Position numbers and translations under genes: made by a program | Shown here: positions 23,401-34,501 of the stretch, piece by piece | Numbering within the stretch: position 1 is the stretch's first letter | Layout of the letters: each line of letters begins with the position of its first letter | Origin: Corylus avellana | Taxonomy: Eukaryota; Streptophyta; Magnoliopsida; Fagales; Betulaceae | NCBI RefSeq assembly: GCF_901000735.1 | Contig: NC_081544.1 | Span: 25,221,049-25,285,048, forward strand | Direction of reading: 5' to 3' | DNA: 64,000 bases | The notes under the pieces: model-generated | Told to the model about the DNA's origin: nothing | What the model saw: only the letters and a program-made list of their open reading frames with translations | The model's database searches: none

Positions 23401-25650
23401 AGCAGTAAGATATAAAATGGAGGCAACGGTCTAAACAAAATTGGCTGAAGAATGGAGATAGGAATACCAAGTATTTCCATGCATGTTCCACTCAACGTAG
23501 GAGCAGGAATTTGATTGCATAGATCCGGGACGGAGAGAAGCGTATTTGCACATCCCAGGTTGAGGTTGAGAAAGCCTTCCTTGATTATTATCAAGTCCTA
23601 TTTAATACGGCCAGCCCACATGGCATACCAGATTGTGTTAAAAACATTGAAGGGAAGATTCCATTTGAGCTTTGTACCCAACTGTTAGTTGCTTTCACGA
23701 TTGAGGAAGTGCACAGTGCTTTGTTTCAAATGTCCCCTGAAAAAGCCCCGGGTCTGGAGGGTTTTTCGGCTGGCTTCTATCAACAGCATTGGGATACGGT
23801 TGGCAATGAGGTTTGCAATGCAGTTTTATTTTTTAAAAATTTCGAAATTATGGATGCCAGTATTAACGTTACTCATATAGCTCTTATTCCAAAAAAAATA
23901 AACCCCATTTGTGTTGCTGATTATAGACCTATTAGTCTTTGCAATGTAGTTTATAAGTTAATTTCAAAGGTGTTAGCAAACCGTATGACGCGAGTGCTCC
24001 TTAATATTATTTCTTCCACCCAAAGTGCATTTTTACCTGGCTGACTGATTACGGACAACATACTTATGGCCTACGAAACGTTGTATACCATGCATACTAG
24101 AATGTGGAGCAAGACTGGGTTTATGGGAATTAAGCTAGACATGAGTAAGGCTTACGACAAGGTGGAATTGGTGTTTTTGGAAGCTGTGATGAAAAAAATG
24201 GAGTTTCCTGATAAATGGATAAGACTAATTATGGAGTGTGTAAGTATAGTCTCATATTCCATCTTGATAAATGGTAAACCTGTGGGGAACATTCAACCAT
24301 CAAGGGGTCTTCATCAGGGCGACCTGCTATCCCCTTATCTTTTCTTGATTTATGCAAAGGTCCTCAGTTCTTTACTCACTCAGGCGAAGAAGAAGGGGGT
24401 TATCACTAGTGTACCTTCTTCTAAGAATGGTCCTTGGCTAAGCCATCTTTTCTTTGCAGATGATAGCTTGTTATGCTGTAAGGAAAGCCTGGTCAAGTGG
24501 AGACGTATTACTAAGATTTTGGAAAAATATGAAGCGGCTTCTGGTCAATCTTTGAATAAAAATAAGACGTCTATTTTTTTTAGCCGGAATACCAGTTTGG
24601 AGAGGAGGAATGAAATTATCCAGTTGTCAGGACTCCAAGCAGCACATAGCTTTGATAAATATTTGGGACTTCCAACTCTTGTGGGGAAATCTAGATACCA
24701 GTCCTTTAAGACTATCAAGGACAAGGTGTGGAGCTGCCTAAATAATTGGAAGCTTAATTTTTTATCCCAGGCTGGCAAGGAGGTTCTCCTTAAGGCGGTG
24801 GTACAGGCGATTCTCACGTATTGTATGAGCGTGTTTCAGCTTCCAGTTGTGCTATGTAGAGAGATAAATAGGATGATGAAGCGATTCTGGTGACGCCATA
24901 AAGAGAATACTTCAAAAATCCATTGGATGAGTTGGGAAAGAATGGGCGTTGCTAAGTCAAGTGGAGGGTTGGGCTTTCGGGATTTGGTTATGTTTAATAA
25001 GGCGTTGTTGGCTAAGCAGTTGTGGAGACTTCTTACAAAACCAGAATCTTTGGCTGCCCAAGTTCTTAAGGCTAAGTATTTTCAAAATGGTTCTATACTG
25101 GAAGCGACAATGGGTTCTAGGCCCTCTTATGCATGGAGAAGCCTTATGGCATCTCAAGAATTACTAAAGAATGGGTTGTTATGGAGGGTAGGGGATGGGC
25201 AGGATATCAAGATATGGGGCTCTCATTGGCTTCCAACTCCAACTTCCTTCTCTGTTCAGTCGCCTAACAACGGGTTTGATGTAGAGGCTCGGGTTAAAGA
25301 CTTAATTGACCAAAATACTAAGTAGTGGAATAGTAATTTAATCTTAGCCATTTTTCTTGAAGAAAAGGCAAAGGTGATACTCAATATACCATTGAGCCCT
25401 CTCCAACCCAAGGATAGGTTAATTTGAAGATGCACCACAATAGGGGATTTCACTGTCCGAAGTGCATACCATATGGGGATGGAGACGGCTGCTTCTCTAC
25501 GTAGTGGTGGATCGAACACGAGAAGAGGTACAAGCGTATGGAAAGTATGCTGGATGCTACATGTACCAAAGGTAGTTCAAATGTTTCTGTGGAGAGCTCT
25601 TAATAACCTACTTCCAACCAAGTCCAACTTATTTAAGAGCGGTGTGATTA
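20460..25650. repeat. Duplicated block flanking the N gap, right copy (contig start)
   Basis: Matches 15165-20359 from its first base to its last except for one CCCA missing near 23207. It starts inside the DNA 5' of the LINE, at the very edge of the gap, as expected of an overlapping contig end. Confidence 0.92.
20851..22404 (+). pseudogene. LINE ORF1 (gag-like), right copy
   Basis: Same sequence as 15556-17109, with stops at 20890, 21418 and 21508. The basic C-terminal half (SFPKRRFSGRDSYGQTRQRE onward) is open to the TAA at 22402-22404. Confidence 0.85.
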
Positions 25651-26512
25651 AGGAAAAGCAGTGCCCAGTATGCATAAGGGAGGGGGAGACCTTATAACAT
25701 ATTTTGTGGAACTGCCCTTCGGCCAATGATGTCTGGGGTTGTTGCATGGCCGAAATCCAGAAGCAGAAATGTGAGGGTAGGAATTTTTTCCAAATCTTTG
25801 AGGATATGGCAGAACGTTGTCATCGAACAGAGCTTGAGCTATTTGTGGTAATAGACAGGAGATTGTGGTTAAGAAGAAATAGTTTGATTCATGAGGGGGT
25901 CTTCCTCATCCAAATTAGATTTTACGTGAAGCAAAGGATTCTCTAGAAGACTTCCAAAGAGCAAATGCTAGGGACGAAGTAACAGTCGGTCCGGACATAA
26001 CATCGGCATAGCTAAACTGGAAACCTCCCCCTATCACAGAGTTTAAAATAAACTGGGACGTGGCCCTGGATAATTGTCGAGATAGAACTGGGTTGGGCAT
26101 GATTGCAAGGGACTGGTTGGGGAATTTTGTGGCAGCCCGTAGCATCCCCATGGACTGCAAGCTTGAACCAGTGTCGGCTGAAGCTCAAGCAGCACGTCAT
26201 GCAACGTTCTTTTCCAAGGAGCTTGGTTTAGCTGATATTATTTTCGAAGGAGATGCAAAGAAGATCATCACAGCGATTAACTCGGAGCAGCATTGCACGA
26301 GCTCCTATGGGCATTTAGTGGATGGAGCTGTTTCGGGGTTAGGAGAATTGGGTAATTCACGTTTTTTACATGTAAAGCGAGAGGCCAACAGTGCAGCCCA
26401 TGGGTTGGCAAAGTTGGCTCTCAATTTTGTTACTGAGACTACTTGGGTGGACTCCCTTCCATCTGAGATCAGTGGCATTGTAAGGAAGGAAGCTTCCCTT
26501 GCTGTTTTATGA
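22404..26512 (+). pseudogene. LINE ORF2 (endonuclease, RT, zf-RVT, RNase H), right copy
   Basis: Begins at the TAATG overlap with ORF1. Endonuclease (CIGDFNEI) and RT (IKLDMSKAYDKVE, LFFADDSLLC) lie in the same frame here, unlike the left copy with its extra CCCA. After the RT come the thumb-like region (KDLI end), the zf-RVT segment (WKVCWMLHVPKVVQMFLWRA, CPVCIREGETL*HILWNC) and an RNase H domain (NWDVALD, SAEAQAARHA, FEGDAKKIITAI, HVKREANSAAHGLAKLAL) ending at TGA 26510-26512. The RNase H is shifted to another frame after about 25946. Several stops sit where Arg, Gln or Trp codons are usual, which fits C-to-T decay of methylated DNA. Confidence 0.9.
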
Positions 26513-26593
26513 CCCCTTGGGTCCTTCAGTTATTGAATAAGAATTTGCATTTGTTCAAAAAAAAAAAAGAAAAAAAAGGAAGGGTTTTTAAGA

Positions 26594-28064
26594 AAGAAAA
26601 AGGCCACCCTGCCCGCCCGGTGTAGCCCAATGCCTTAAACCCAATGAGTCTCCAACGAATAAAATAAATAAATAAAATGATAGATTCAATTCTCATATAT
26701 CTTCATTTAAAAAGAAAAAAACCAAACAAACAAACTATGCTATACGTACAAGTGCATGCCACCTTTTTTCTTGTTTATTTTTTCCCCCAAGTTTTAATTC
26801 TCGATATCTTGATTTATTTCAGGGTGAATAAAGCATATATAGCATCAGCTTTTTGGTATATATATTTTCCATTGATTGAGAGACGAAGCCCTTCGAAGTA
26901 AATAAAGGAGCCCACAGTTGGCAGCCAAGGAACAGTTACTCCACAACATGATGAAAGCAAATGAATGCAGTAGAGTTACTCCACTGCAGACGTTATTTTA
27001 TATATAGTTAATGCAAAAGGGCAATTCAATCGGCTTTTAATGCAAAATTCATGACTTTTGCTCAAAAAATGGCTGGAAATATTCTTGTATCAAAAAGTGC
27101 TGCTCGAGAAATTGATCTCTTTCTTTCTTCCTGCTTTTTAAGTGACGTGAGACTATAAATATCGTGGGTATCACTTTAGTACCGTACTCCATCGTCAAGA
27201 GAAAAACACTTGAAACAATTATATCAAATATTGCTTTCAATGCATGTTTCGTACCGTATTATATTTTGCCGTGTATAATATTTCTAACACCCTTCATATA
27301 TACCACACATGCACATATCAGTAATGCGTGTGACAGACATGTTATCCTTGCCCATACGTTTGATCACATGGACACATGGTCAACAGGATATGGGAAAATT
27401 GATTGCTTATAATCTCATCGCGTAAAGTCAACTTCATACAACAATTAAAAGAAAAGAAAGGAAAGGAAAATGTTGTGTCTGCTGAAGATGATTGTAAACC
27501 CATGTAGGACTAAACTGAATAAGTAAATGGTTTGCTCTGAATGGGCCGGGGCAGTGAGACATTTTCCATAACTATCAACTCATAGAAAACTATTTTTTCC
27601 AACTCATATCACATACTCTCTCAGGATTGACTTTTCTTTTTTCCTATTTTTTTTTTTTTTTTTCAGATTGAGACTTTGCCTATTTGGAAGTGTGGGCAGA
27701 TTCAGATATGGTATGAATGTTTGATAAAATTGACGGAATAAGAAATGATTCTTGAGATGATATTTAAAATGACTAGAAAGAACCTTGAATACGTCTCCCA
27801 GATTGCTTGCAAATACTTTTGATACTTCAATTAACAGCTAGCATTTGCGATAGAACCGGACCACGTACATGAGTTCAATAATTTATACTCTTTCTGGGCA
27901 ATATATATAGCTCATTCTCATCTCATATTGATGAAATGAAGGAAATACAGTCTTGTGGGTATTTTTAAAATACTTTTCAACATATTTGTAATATGTTCTT
28001 ATATTAAAGGAAATTAAGTATAAATACAAATATTCAAACAGAAAGAACATAAACATTGAAACAG
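26594..28064. other. Intergenic DNA between two LINEs
   Basis: AT-rich sequence with no gene or element I can support. A T-run lies at about 27648-27663. Short reading frames (for example 26677-26901 and 27164-27412) have no recognisable composition or motif. Confidence 0.4.
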
Positions 28065-28075
28065 AAGCTACACCT

Positions 28076-29325
28076 TGGTAGGTACTTACCCATTAGTAGG
28101 TATCAGCAAGAGGATAATTAAGCTGGTTTGGCATCCAACAAGCACGAGAGAATTCTTGGTGCGAAGTGCTTACCACTTGGAGATGGAGCGATGTGGATCC
28201 ATGCAGGGAGAGAGTTCCTTTTTAAACAAAAATAGGGACTCATAGAACTGTATGTGGAAATTGAGGATCCCCAATGTCGTAAGAATGTTTTTTATGGAAG
28301 GCGTGTAGCAATATCCTCCCAACGAAAGACAACCTTAAACGGTGAAGGGTAGTCTTAGATGACCTCTGTTTTATATGCAACATATATGTGGAGTCTGTTT
28401 GGGATTGCCTAGTTGCCCAAGATGTTTGGGGTGGAAGCGAGCAGATTTTTCAAAAGAGTCAATGTGATGGGGGGGATTTCCTGGCTGTGATGGAATATCT
28501 GATGGAGCGGTGCAACGTCGAAGAGTTGGAGCTAGCCGGGGTTATTGCATGTGAAATATGGAAGAGACGTAACCATGTGTTGCATGGGGGGAATTTTGTG
28601 CACCCGAAGCATCTGATCCAAGAGGCGGAGGAGTTGTTAAGTTAGTTCCAGAGAGCCAACGAGAGCAACCCCAGTCAAGTGGTGGAAACAACCAGGACCC
28701 TTCAAGTTTGTTGGACTAATCCTCTCCATGATAGCTACAAAGCCAATTGGGATGCAGCGATAAATTTAAAAGAGAAGAGGATTGGGATAGGGGTGATTAT
28801 CCGGGACAGTATGGGGCGGGTCTTCGCGGCTCAATGCAAGACTATACAGGCTGTGTGTGACCCTACCACTGCAAAGGCAGTTGCGGCTTTACACGCTTTG
28901 GAACTAAGCCGTGATTATGGACCGCAGGAAGTGCCGCTTGAAGGGGATTCAAAGATTGTGGTTACGGCCCTAAAAGACATAGACTCTAATTTTTGTCGAT
29001 ATGGGCATGTAATCGATGATGCCAAGGTAGTGCTAAAGGCGTTCTGAGGATGGGAAGTACTGCGCCATGTCAAACGAGAAGTTAATATGGCGGCGCATGG
29101 ACTTGCAAAGAAGGCAGCCTGTAACAATTTGGACAGAATTTGGCTTGAAGAAGTCCCTCACTGTATTTTTGACATTGTCAATTTAGAGCGTTTAGCTCTT
29201 GTTTTGTAGAGCCTTGACTCTGTTATTCTTAATGAATGATATTAGAATATTTAAAAAATAAAAATATATATATATATATATAAAATATAAAATAAAAAAA
29301 AATAAAAAAATAAAAAAAAAAAGAA
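28076..29325 (+). mobile_element. 5'-truncated L1 LINE (zf-RVT and RNase H end)
   Basis: 1.25-kb LINE tail with an 11-bp target-site duplication AAGCTACACCT at 28065-28075 and 29326-29336. It starts within the zf-RVT region (REFLVRSAYHLEME in one frame) and runs through RNase H to an A/T-rich tail from about 29250. It belongs to a different LINE lineage from the element at 20694, as the proteins are clearly diverged. Truncation is the usual outcome of incomplete reverse transcription. Confidence 0.88.
28679..29209 (+). pseudogene. LINE RNase H domain remnant
   Basis: Encodes YKANWDAAINLKEKRIGIGV, then IIRDSMGRVFAAQ, LEGDSKIVVTAL and, after a TGA at 29045, HVKREVNMAAHGLAKKA and the end LERLALVL with TAG at 29207-29209. 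The conserved acidic residue of the second RNase H motif (usually A-E-A) is Lys here (TTAKAVAALHALELS), so the active site is broken as well as the frame. The upstream piece 28388-28645 encodes a linker (DVWGGSEQIF, CEIWKRRNHVLHGG) of the same ORF2. Confidence 0.82.
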
Positions 29326-29383
29326 AAGCTACACCTAGAAACATGCCCTCTTTTTTGCACTTTCTTTTTTTAAAAAAAAAAAA

Positions 29384-29449
29384 AATTTTACATGTCCACA
29401 CAAGAGGGGGGAAAAGTGATTCGAACTAGTGACCGCTACTTCATGAAGC
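29384..29449 (-). mobile_element. tRNA-derived SINE fragment
   Basis: Minus-strand sequence with the B-box GGTCACTAGTTCGAATCA (written here as its reverse complement) and the 3' part CTCTTGTGTGGACATGT shared with the SINEs at 43838 and 45666. The A-box half is missing. Confidence 0.6.
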
Positions 29450-29550
29450 ATTTTTCTTTTTGGTGCATTAATTCATCTCTTATGTTTTGGCTCATTTAGA
29501 TTTGCAAGATAAAAGCATTTTTGGTCATGTAGTTTGGTGACATAATTTTT

Positions 29551-29766
29551 CTCCAAATTGGGTTGGAGAAACTTCCTTCAACTCAATCTATAAAATTGAC
29601 ACGTGTCATTTGAACATGTGAGATGCACATGTTTTTTTAATAGCAAGGACAAAGTTATAATAAATAATATTAAAAACTCATGTGCATCTCACATATTATT
29701 AAAAAAAAAAGACACATGTTAATTTTATAGACTAGGTTGAAGGAAGTTCCTCCAATCCAATTTGAA
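29551..29766. mobile_element. Inverted-repeat MITE, hairpin-forming
   Basis: The left arm CTCCAAATTGGGTTGGAGAA (29551 on) and the right arm read inward CTTCAAATTGGATTGGAGGA (from 29766) pair over about 57 bp. A second pairing block around TGTGAGATGCACATG extends the stem, so nearly the whole 216 bp can fold back. It is related to 14980-15144. No coding content. Confidence 0.6.
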
Positions 29767-31493
29767 GGAAGTTCCTCCAATCTAGTTTGAAGGAAAATTC
29801 TATCAGTAGTTTGAAGTTTTGATAAATAGCTCACTGAATTTTAAAAAGTGATTAACCCATATAGTAACAAAAGTTGATAGAAATGGTTAATATTATGCCT
29901 AAGGTTTTAAAATTCAGAAATTTTACCCAACAGCCCCTAAAGTTTTAAAACTCAAACAACTGAAAGCATAGAGCGAGTGGCATATATAACTTAATTTTTA
30001 AATAAAATAAAAAATGAAAATTCCACTACAAGTTTTAGGTCATTTTCAAAAAGTTCCATGAGTTTCAAGTTTTGGCAAATCGTTTTTCAATCACATCGAT
30101 CATTACATAACATTGTTTGTCAATTTCCTAACATGAAAACCACGAAATATGTTAACCATAGTCCTAAAAGTTTATTTATTTATTTTTAAAATCCATTAGA
30201 GGCATGGGAGGTTGGTTAGACCACCGTCCCTAGGAGATGTGTTGGAGCTTTGAGGTGGTGCAACTAGTTCTCAACGAGGTTTAAGGGTGGTCAGACCACT
30301 CCTCAAACCTATATCTTTATTTTATTTTTTATTTTTTTTAAAAAATAATAATCTTTTATGAGTATAGTTGATATCTCACATGATTTATGTTAGAAAATTG
30401 ACGGAATAATCTTATTAAAAAATAACTTAATCACAAAACTATTATCACTAAAATTTGAAATCCATGAAGGATTTTGAAAATGAACGTCTAAAACTTAGGA
30501 TACTTATTTGCATTTCTCATCCTATCTCCATTTCAAATAAAATAAATAGGATACGTTTCATGGTCGACATTAGATTTTACCAATTTAATAGTATCTATGT
30601 TGCTACATTATTTAAAACTACAAGTAATGTGAGACCGTGTTTAAATGATATGGAACCATATACACTATTAACCCATAAAATTAAATTATGTCCATCTAAC
30701 TTGAAATGGAGACCATCCTATTGCATAGTTTAAGAGGGAGCCACATGTAGTTGATGGTTATATATCTGCCATCTTGGTCCATCTTAGGTGTCATTCATTC
30801 AAGAACCAATCTGTAATGCCACCAAAGCCAACTAACAGGAAAGCCAAGCTCTATGTATAGACTGAAGTGATTATCTAAGATGACTTAAGGGTAGAGTTTC
30901 ACAACTATTAATTATAAGAGAAATAATAAAAAAAAAAAGACTTGAGCTATAGCGTAGATATATACTTTATAATTAAGAAGACAGTAATATATAATTAAGA
31001 GTTCCCATGATTCGAATTATAAGCCAATCACATAAAAAGAAGTCAATGGCCTAAAAAGAATTGTGCATTAATACCTTTCTATTATATATAATTACACAAA
31101 AATTGGAAGAGGAGTACCTAAATTAGACATGATTATGTTTATAATCAGCGATAAATAGATGATTATTGCAAGCTGAAAATTAAATAATGGGGTTCATTAT
31201 TGATGAAGAACCATTACCAACCGTGTATGACCAAACTCTTATTCCCTCCTACCAACAACATTATTGACACAAGAAGTTGGTGTATGATTGTTTCAATGGA
31301 AAAGGACTCTTCTTTTCCTCCTCCCCAATCAATGGAAAACTTTATTCTATCCCTCGGATGCTCCTGTTTAGTTGGTCAATGGCCATGGCGGGCCTCTCCC
31401 ATTTTGATTTCTCCCCCGCCCAAGGCTCCAACTCTGTCATTCTTGTCATCTTGTGGTATTTCTTTGTTTCTTCGCACACAATGATAGGCATAC
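29767..31493. other. Intergenic DNA downstream of the ATL gene
   Basis: AT-rich sequence without a gene I can support. A reading frame at 30455-30733 and two overlapping ones at 31200-31540 lack known motifs. Confidence 0.35.
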
Positions 31494-31496
31494 TAA

Positions 31497-31761
31497 GGCT
31501 CCGTTTGTTTCGGCGTTTTATTTTTTGGTATTTGGTATGATTAAAAAATAATTGTCAAAATAAATATATTTTCGATTTGACCAAAGCAAGCTTATTTAGT
31601 TTTGAAAAATGGTTTTGGTCCGAGTTTAAGTTTCTCCTTCTCAAATTGTCGAACCTTCGTTGAAGCCGACGGACCACTACCAAAAGTTATTGAAAGTTGC
31701 CGAGTCACTCATTTTTTGTATGGGCTAAATATCGGAAAATATTTTACGAACAAACCGAGCC
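31497..31761. mobile_element. Tourist-like (PIF/Harbinger) MITE
   Basis: 265 bp with the left end GGCTCCGTTTGTTTCG and the right end, read inward, GGCTCGGTTTGTTCG. It is flanked by TAA at 31494-31496 and 31762-31764. The size, TIR and 3-bp site fit the Tourist class. Confidence 0.7.
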
Positions 31762-32022
31762 TAAATTGAATAAAAGTAGAAAAAGAAAAACACAAAAAAG
31801 GTGGTGATTTCAGCAATGATGCTCATAATAATGGCTGTAAGTCATTTGGAACACATAACGGGCCTTAAATCAAATAAAGCTATTCTTTCAAATTTCCACA
31901 GAATGTTTTCTATTTAAAAAAAAAATTCCTATATTCTCTCAATAATACATCCGAAATCTCTAAATCACAAAAACATACACTAATGAAATGCCAAAAAAAT
32001 ACAAAAAGCAAAAAGGTTCTAT

Positions 32023-33057
32023 CTATGATTCTAAAGAAACTGGGAGAATGGAACTTCTGGATCTACTGCCATGGCCAAAGGAGAAAAATGATCTTCGAAC
32101 TCTACTACTGCAGCCTTCAATGGGACTGGTTTCACTGACTTGCCTGTTTTGTCTCAAAGCCTCTTGAATTGCTAAATAGAGCTGCCGGTCTGTGGAGGAG
32201 TCCATTGAGAACGATCTCCTGATGGGTTGGATTGCAAACTGATCATCTTTGCCTCTTGTATCAATGCATTCATCGCCCATGCTTGTAACTTTCTCAAACT
32301 TCCTCGATTTCTTATGCACAATTCTCTGCTCAAACTTCCTTGGCGAAGGACTAATGGAACGCGTCGATGTTTCTCTTGAATTTACCGATCTCTGTTGCGT
32401 TAATCCCAGCAATGTTTGATTGGGAGAATAAATATCGTTGCCCAATTCAATCACCACGAAGTCTTCATCGCCGCCAATGAGATTGTCCGTATACGGCGTC
32501 GGATCTTCAGGGGTGGAGCTTGGAGCAAGCACTAGATCGGTAAATTGGAACCGGGAAATTGCAGAAATGCTTGTTCTGCAAAGTGGGCAATTAGCATTGC
32601 TTTGAAGCCAAACGTCGATGCAATCGATGTGAAATACATGGCTGCAGCTTGGTATTATTCTTAGCTTCTCGTCCTCTTGAAATTCGTTCAAGCAAACTGC
32701 GCATTCGCAAAAGCTTCGTTCTCCAAAGTCTCTGTTTCCTTCTTTCTTGAACTGCATTATTGGGATTGATCGGATTACAGACTCGTCGAGTCCTCGGGTC
32801 TCTATTCCCGGAGAGTAGACCATCAAAGGCTCTTCCCGGCGTCTTGACAACGAAAACCGTCGGAGAAGATCAATACGATGCCAACTGAGGCAGCATTTGA
32901 TGACAAAGACGTAGTAGCTAACAAGCAAGAAAGCCGTCGCCAGGATTCCTATCACGGCAATGGCTATAATGGGGAAACTGGTGTCCGAGGAATGCATGGT
33001 AGGCTGAAAGATCGAGCTGCCAGTACTTGTGATTGGAGGAAGAGCTGCCATGACCAA
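32023..33057 (-). CDS. RING-H2 finger E3 ubiquitin ligase, ATL family (ATL1/ATL16-like)
   Basis: Intronless, 344 aa, as is normal for ATL genes. One membrane helix lies at about residues 28-55 (FPIIAIAVIGILATAFLLVS), followed by a basic stretch and the GLD motif (GLDESVIRSIPI, residues 89-100). The RING-H2 is at 119-160 with ligands C119, C122, C138, H140, H143, C146, C157 and C160. The spacing is C-x2-C-x15-C-x-H-x2-H-x2-C-x10-C-x2-C, with the diagnostic Trp150 and Pro158. The Ser/Arg-rich C-terminal tail (from about 230) includes RRSFSMDSSTDRQLYLAIQE. ATLs are membrane-anchored E3 ligases that accept E2-ubiquitin; many respond to elicitors. The closest subgroup by motif is ATL1/ATL16. The start at 33057 is preceded by poly-A in the genomic plus strand (33056-33074), a T-run just upstream of the ATG in the transcript sense. 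Confidence 0.93.
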   Translation of the reverse strand: MVMAALPPITSTGSSIFQPTMHSSDTSFPIIAIAVIGILATAFLLVSYYVFVIKCCLSWHRIDLLRRFSLSRRREEPLMVYSPGIETRGLDESVIRSIPIMQFKKEGNRDFGERSFCECAVCLNEFQEDEKLRIIPSCSHVFHIDCIDVWLQSNANCPLCRTSISAISRFQFTDLVLAPSSTPEDPTPYTDNLIGGDEDFVVIELGNDIYSPNQTLLGLTQQRSVNSRETSTRSISPSPRKFEQRIVHKKSRKFEKVTSMGDECIDTRGKDDQFAIQPIRRSFSMDSSTDRQLYLAIQEALRQNRQVSETSPIEGCSSRVRRSFFSFGHGSRSRSSILPVSLES

Positions 33058-34182
33058 AAAAAAAAAAAAAAAAAATTCAAAGAAAACGCAAATAAATGGT
33101 TTTGCTCAGATCTTGAATATATACAAAATCAGAGACAGATATAGTAGAAAAGATTGAAACAATGGTGCTGGCATAAATGTTGTTGTTCGGAAGATGTAAT
33201 AGCAGAGGATGAGTGAATTAAAGAGAAAACCCACTTTCAATTGATGAAGAAAATTTTTGGTAGAGAAATGAAATGAATCAATGAGAGAGATGGAGAGAGA
33301 GAGAGAAGGATGGAGAAAGGAGCAGTAGAGAAGAAACCCAGATGGGCTTTAATGAGGGTGGTGTAGTGGGGAACACGAAAAGCTTCTGAATTCAATGAAA
33401 ATGTTGCTCAGCTTTTACTTTTTTAATGGTCGAGTCTGAGCTCAGACTAACGTAGTTGGTGAATTTCTCTCGGGTTCATACGAGAAGCTTGTCGAGAAAA
33501 TTGTTCAAGACCCTCGATTATTGTGCCTCTTTTTTATGTAACAGACACGTATGGGGGCCCCAATATAAAAAAATGAAATTGCACGATGCTTGGCTCTCTA
33601 TGATGAATGATAGGGGTTTTACATATTGGCATGTCAAGATGGTGGGCGACCATCATGGATGAGGCAAAATGTATGATCCTATGATGCCAATTTTTATATA
33701 GACTTGGAGTATCTCATGATTCTCATTGTACCATTCTCAAGATCTTAAGTATTATGTTTCTAGTTGTAAGCCAAGCAATCACCTAACATATCATATGAAT
33801 ATATCATCTAACATATCATATGAATATAGTTGGTTGATAATCGAGCGGATCGGAGGAGAGAAATGTTATATACTATATTTTTATTATTATATTTTGCTAT
33901 TATTTGTTTTTTTTTTTCAGAAAATAACAAAATAATGTCTTGAATATATTTGTACAACATATATAACAATTGTAACAGCTAAATTATAGTAAGAAGACAA
34001 AGCCAATCATCAAGAGACACGAGTTGTCAAAATAGATAACAAATCAAAGGAGGGTTAAGAGTTTAGAAAATAATGATGTAAAAGGCCCTTGACTTTTCAT
34101 AACTCATCCATTCTTAATCATCATCAATCCCGATTCCCACATGCAAGCCACCGTTGAATTTCTTGACCCGGCCTCCCCACTT
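33058..34182. promoter_or_regulatory. ATL gene upstream region and intergenic DNA
   Basis: Upstream of the ATL start, the minus strand reads as CT-rich DNA near 33280-33310 (GAGAGA on the plus strand), typical of plant leaders and core promoters. Beyond about 33450 I see no gene. Confidence 0.4.
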
Positions 34183-34501
34183 GCATTCAGAAAGTAGATT
34201 CTGTGAGTACTCTTCCCTTATCATTCACATCTTCTCTGTCTCCCCCGCCACTCCAGTTTGAAAATCTTGAACAAAAATCATCCAAATGCCCCACACAAAT
34301 CTAGCAGAAGATTGTTAAATTTGTCTATTAGTATTGAGATTAGGATAAATTCAAGTAATGGGGGCCCAATGAGAAACCTTTTTCGTCAAGCAAAGGGCTG
34401 ATGATATATCTTGCAGAAAAGTCTGTACGTAAAATAATCCTAAAAGATAATAAAAGCAGAGCCGACACTGTCGACACTTGCGTGTTGACAAATCTGTAGT
34501 T
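34183..34501. repeat. Dispersed repeat, copy A
   Basis: About 320 bp also found at 44524-44856 (333 bp) with small indels. Shared landmarks are AGAAAGTAGATTC, CCCCCGCCACTCCAGTTTGA, CTTTTTCGTCAAGCAAAGGG and GCCGACACTGTCGACACTTG. No coding frame is conserved between the copies. Confidence 0.88.

Larger units (their letters stand above)
20694..26580 (+). mobile_element. Full-length L1-type LINE (decayed)
   Basis: 5887 bp bounded by 13-bp target-site duplications AGGGTTTTTAAGA at 20681-20693 and 26581-26593, with an A-rich tail at about 26557-26580. It contains a 5' UTR, ORF1, ORF2 with endonuclease, RT, zf-RVT and RNase H, and a short 3' UTR. The length and layout are those of complete plant L1 elements. 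Scattered stops and frameshifts make it inactive. Confidence 0.93.

Noticed and set aside
15399..26580. Two independent tandem LINE insertions
   Set aside because: The duplicated block includes flanking DNA and the 5' target duplication, borders the N gap exactly and differs by only 4 bp. Contig overlap explains this better.
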